Shown here piece by piece: positions 61,624 through 64,000 of a stretch of 64,000 nt of DNA. Below the pieces are notes generated by a model that saw nothing but the letters and a program-made list of their open reading frames with translations, was not told where the DNA came from and did not search any database. Location of the stretch: positions 144,713 to 208,712 of the forward strand of contig CAYUQJ010000004.1 of the NCBI GenBank assembly GCA_964446955.1, given 5' to 3'. Source of the stretch: Leptolinea sp964446955 (lineage in GTDB: Bacteria; Chloroflexota; Anaerolineae; Anaerolineales; Anaerolineaceae). Made by a program: the position numbers and the translations under genes. The first letter of the stretch is position 1. Every line of letters begins with the position of its first letter.

Positions 61624-62631
61624 ATGATCGATCTGACAACCCAATACCTCGGATTAGACCTGAAAAACCCTCTGGTAGCCTCTTCTTCTCCATTATCCAA
61701 GAAAGTGGATACCGTCAAGAAAATGGAAGATGCCGGTATTGCTGCCGTCGTCATGTATTCTCTTTTCGAAGAACAGATCACGCATGAGAGTAAAGCGCTT
61801 GATCATTTTTTGGAAAGGGGGACAAATTCATTTGCCGAAGCGGTAACCTACTTCCCTGACCTGGAACATTACAACATAGGGCCGGAGGAATACCTGGAAC
61901 TTATCCAGAAGATCAAGAAATCGGTGTCCATCCCTGTAATAGGCAGCCTTAACGGCATATCTACCGGCGGATGGATCGATTATGCGCAAAAGATAGAGCA
62001 AGCCGGAGCAGACGCGCTTGAATTAAATATGTACTACATCCCCACGAGTACCGAGCTGACCGGACTTGAGATGGAAAACAACTACATCAACCTGGTGAGG
62101 GACATCAAGAGTCATCTGCATATTCCACTTTCGGTGAAACTTAGTCCGTATTTCAGCGCATTACCCAACCTGGTCCAACAACTCACTCAGGCAGGCACGT
62201 CAGGCTTTGTAATGTTCAACCGTTTCTTCCAGCCGGACTTTGATATCGAAACACTCGATGTTGTGCCATCACTTCAATTGAGCACAAGCGCGGATTTACG
62301 GCTTCCTTTGCGCTGGACAGCCCTGTTGTATGGACAAGTAAAAGCCGACCTGGCCATTACTGGTGGGGTACACACCGTTGAAGATGTGATCAAATCGGTC
62401 ATGGCAGGTGCGAATGTCACCATGTTGGCCAGCGAATTGCTGGAAAAAGGAACCCGCCGTGTTACCGAGTTAAACAGCCAATTGCTGGACTGGTTGAACG
62501 CGCATGAATATAAATCCATCAAACAAATGCGTGGCAGTATGAGCCAAAAGAATGTAGCTGAACCTGCCGCATTTGAACGGGCAAATTATATGAAGGCACT
62601 CACCTCATTTGACAATAAACTTTTAGTTTAG
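61624..62631 (+). CDS. Dihydroorotate dehydrogenase-like flavoprotein
   Basis: 335 residues from the ATG at 61624 (AAGGGAG before). The FMN-binding TIM barrel is clear: start LTTQYLGLDLKNPLVASSSPLS (in parts: GLDLKNPLV), IPVIGSLNG, ALELNMYYIP, LSVKLSPYFS, and the C-terminal GGVHTVEDVIKSVMAGANVTMLAS. The DHOD active-site base is not obvious. This type usually follows nifJ and may be an electron-transfer partner rather than a pyrimidine enzyme. Confidence 0.88.
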   Translation: MIDLTTQYLGLDLKNPLVASSSPLSKKVDTVKKMEDAGIAAVVMYSLFEEQITHESKALDHFLERGTNSFAEAVTYFPDLEHYNIGPEEYLELIQKIKKSVSIPVIGSLNGISTGGWIDYAQKIEQAGADALELNMYYIPTSTELTGLEMENNYINLVRDIKSHLHIPLSVKLSPYFSALPNLVQQLTQAGTSGFVMFNRFFQPDFDIETLDVVPSLQLSTSADLRLPLRWTALLYGQVKADLAITGGVHTVEDVIKSVMAGANVTMLASELLEKGTRRVTELNSQLLDWLNAHEYKSIKQMRGSMSQKNVAEPAAFERANYMKALTSFDNKLLV

Positions 62632-62644
62632 GTGTAATAACGAA

Positions 62645-62687
62645 AAAAAAGAACCCTTTCCATTTTATTGAAAAGGGTTCTTTTTTA
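62645..62687. terminator. Bidirectional terminator between convergent genes
   Basis: GAACCCTTT and AAAGGGTTC arms, with an A-run on the left and a T-run on the right, stop both the DHOD-like transcript (plus) and the rpsU-infA transcript (minus). Confidence 0.88.
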
Positions 62688-62710
62688 TTTACCATTTGGT
62701 CAATCAGCGA

Positions 62711-62974
62711 TTATTCTTCGCTGGGACTACTTTCATTGGGTTTCTTGGCGCGGTAAACAATCCGGCCGCGGGTCAAGTCGTATGGAGACATTTCCACCCG
62801 AACGTGATCTCCCAACAGGATGCGGATGTAATACTTACGCATCCGGCCGGAAAGGTAGGCCAGAACTTCATGGTCGTGATAATCTTTCTCTGTCAGACGT
62901 ACACGAAATTGTGTGGCGGGTAAGGCCTCAACAATTACGCCTTCGACCTGAATTTTATCTTCTTCTTTAGCCAT
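62711..62974 (-). CDS. infA: Translation initiation factor IF-1
   Basis: 87 residues. The OB fold is complete: EGVIVEALPATQFRV, then YLSGRMRKYYIRILLGDHVRVEMSPYD (in parts), and GRIVYR. A short Ser/Glu tail extends beyond the usual 72 residues. It binds the ribosomal A site during initiation. GGAGGATTGG precedes the ATG. rpsU lies 27 nt upstream on the same strand. Confidence 0.95.
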   Translation of the reverse strand: MAKEEDKIQVEGVIVEALPATQFRVRLTEKDYHDHEVLAYLSGRMRKYYIRILLGDHVRVEMSPYDLTRGRIVYRAKKPNESSPSEE

Positions 62975-63001
62975 CCAATCCTCCTGGATGCAATCCGCAG
63001 A

Positions 63002-63202
63002 TTACTCACCCGAGTGGGTGTACTGTCGACGTTTAATCCGGCGGATCGCCTTCTTCTTCTCTACCCGGCGTAACTCACTTTTGGAGATGAACCAGCGTTT
63101 CCGTCGAACAGTGCTTAAAACACCGCTTTTAACGACTTTTTTGCGGAAACGTTTCAGCAGTTGGTCCTGTGACTCATTGGGGCGCAACACGACTGCAGTC
63201 AT
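63002..63202 (-). CDS. rpsU: 30S ribosomal protein S21
   Basis: 66 residues from the ATG at 63202; the GTG at 63214 lies inside the AGGAGGTG ribosome binding site and cannot start. The LRPNESQDQLLKRFRKKVVKSG segment (in parts: RPNESQDQLLKRF) and the very basic C-terminus are typical. It is placed just after the rRNA genes and before infA. Confidence 0.93.
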   Translation of the reverse strand: MTAVVLRPNESQDQLLKRFRKKVVKSGVLSTVRRKRWFISKSELRRVEKKKAIRRIKRRQYTHSGE

Positions 63203-63231
63203 TGATTTTTTCACCTCCTGTCTTTTGCGGG

Positions 63232-63270
63232 TAGAAAAACAAAACCGGCTGGTTCTTGGGCACAGCCGGT
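63232..63270 (-). terminator. Intrinsic-terminator-like hairpin directly before rpsU
   Basis: On the minus strand ACCGGCTG and CAGCCGGT form an 8-bp stem with an 11-nt loop, followed by TTTGTTTTTC. The rpsU Shine-Dalgarno starts about 10 nt later. It can end the rRNA transcript, but the rpsU message must pass it, since no promoter fits in the gap. It may be an attenuator. Confidence 0.75.
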
Positions 63271-63370
63271 GATACGAGATAATTGAGCATTCTCAATTGA
63301 CCCAGATCAATCAGCCAGAGCCCTCCGTAAAGATTTACGCGATAATAAAGAACCTGCCCATAATGGGCGA

Positions 63371-63376
63371 AATAAT
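63371..63376 (-). promoter_or_regulatory. Candidate -10 box upstream of the rpsU hairpin
   Basis: TATAAT on the minus strand (63376-63371), about 170 nt before the rpsU start; GCGACA 19 bp further upstream is only a weak -35. It could drive the rpsU-infA leader through the hairpin. Confidence 0.4.
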
Positions 63377-63489
63377 TATACTCCATAATTGCTTATTTTT
63401 GTCGCTTGAATAAATCCGACTGGTTACAGAAAGTCAAAAACGAAGTATTTACGGAGAAACCGACGTTGAGAATTAAAAGAAAAAAGCCT

Positions 63490-63606
63490 CTTGGCAACGA
63501 CCTACTCTCCCAGGGGGCCGCCCCCCAAGTACCATCGGCGCTGACAGCCTTAACGACCGGGTTCGAGATGTGACCGGGTGTACCACTGTCGCACAAATCA
63601 CCAAGA
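63490..63606 (-). rRNA. rrf: 5S ribosomal RNA
   Basis: About 117 nt. The 5' and 3' ends pair (CTTGG with CCAAG). The internal CCCGGTCACATCTCGAACC and CGCCGATGGTACT stretches (each conserved in 5S rRNA) and the final GAGAGTAGGTCG are diagnostic. It follows the 23S gene on the minus strand with about 77 nt between, no tRNA in the gap. Ends are placed by pairing and may be off by a few bases. Confidence 0.92.
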
Positions 63607-63683
63607 GACTTTAATTCACAAAGTCGGTTTGAATAGTATGTAGGTTTGTTTCGCAATTAGGAAAGAATTCCGAATTCCCCGCG

Positions 63684-64000
<317 letters not shown>

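Noticed and set aside
63174..63386. 70-residue minus-strand frame before rpsU
   Set aside because: It overlaps the rpsU start and the hairpin in another frame and has no ribosome binding site; a short leader peptide cannot be excluded but is not supported.
63393..63656. 87-residue minus-strand frame
   Set aside because: It covers the 5S rRNA gene.
63607..63683. tRNA gene in the 23S-5S spacer
   Set aside because: The 77-nt spacer has no cloverleaf and no T-loop consensus.

Overview
The window looks like a piece of a chromosome from an anaerobic or facultative Chloroflexota bacterium, most likely class Anaerolineae. This is an inference from the gene mix: Thr-Pro-rich surface proteins, paired LysM/M23 peptidases, a pyruvate:ferredoxin oxidoreductase followed by a dihydroorotate dehydrogenase-like gene, bacteriohemerythrins, an acyl-ACP thioesterase and DUF2779. 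No taxonomic marker is complete; the 23S rRNA is cut by the right edge. Most genes are ordinary housekeeping or envelope genes.

Layout. (1) 1-4334, minus strand: three secreted pilin-like genes, TadE-like, TadG/vWA-like, and a TadE-anchored PA14 protein that runs off the left edge. (2) 4617-15210, plus strand: a compact phage-derived virion cassette with a terminase large subunit, portal, protease-capsid polyprotein, holin-like protein, GH25 lysozyme, connector-like protein, Cys-rich minor head protein and small structural or unknown genes. I see no integrase, repressor, replication gene, tape measure or baseplate. Both the portal and the protease-capsid reading frames are broken by one in-frame TGA where the surrounding sequence suggests Trp. 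A 54-nt repeat family lies on both sides of the terminase-to-holin segment. (3) 15508-28416: an SPFH protein, TspO-like membrane protein, SUFU-domain protein, DUF523, an MFS transporter, a PII-like/cation exchanger pair, an autoregulated-looking PadR/membrane pair, a GNAT acetyltransferase, two bacteriohemerythrins, a baeRF-like protein, an HtrA protease and a DnaJ-like chaperone. (4) 28590-38030: a histidine kinase with a degenerate receiver, a thioredoxin reductase-like protein, a threonine aldolase-like enzyme, a Cas4-like/DUF2779 nuclease, then two unknown envelope genes between a decayed copy of the ettA 5' end and intact ettA. (5) 38154-50955: miaB with an M23 peptidase, a run of envelope proteases (C39-TPR, HEYTH metallopeptidase, two LysM-M23), a HAD phosphatase, a MEMO protein, priA and rho. 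(6) 51305-62631: YbjN, nitroreductase, primary sigma factor, YceD, RdgB, thioesterase, nucleotide hydrolase, LysM lipoprotein, Nudix, nifJ and its DHOD-like partner. (7) 62711-64000, minus strand: infA, rpsU, 5S rRNA and the 3' end of 23S rRNA.

The most unusual items are the phage cassette with its two UGA interruptions and flanking repeats, the ettA 5'-end duplication around two orphan genes, the TadE-PA14 surface protein, and an intrinsic-terminator-like hairpin placed directly before the rpsU ribosome binding site. All functional calls come from reading motifs by eye; no database search was run.
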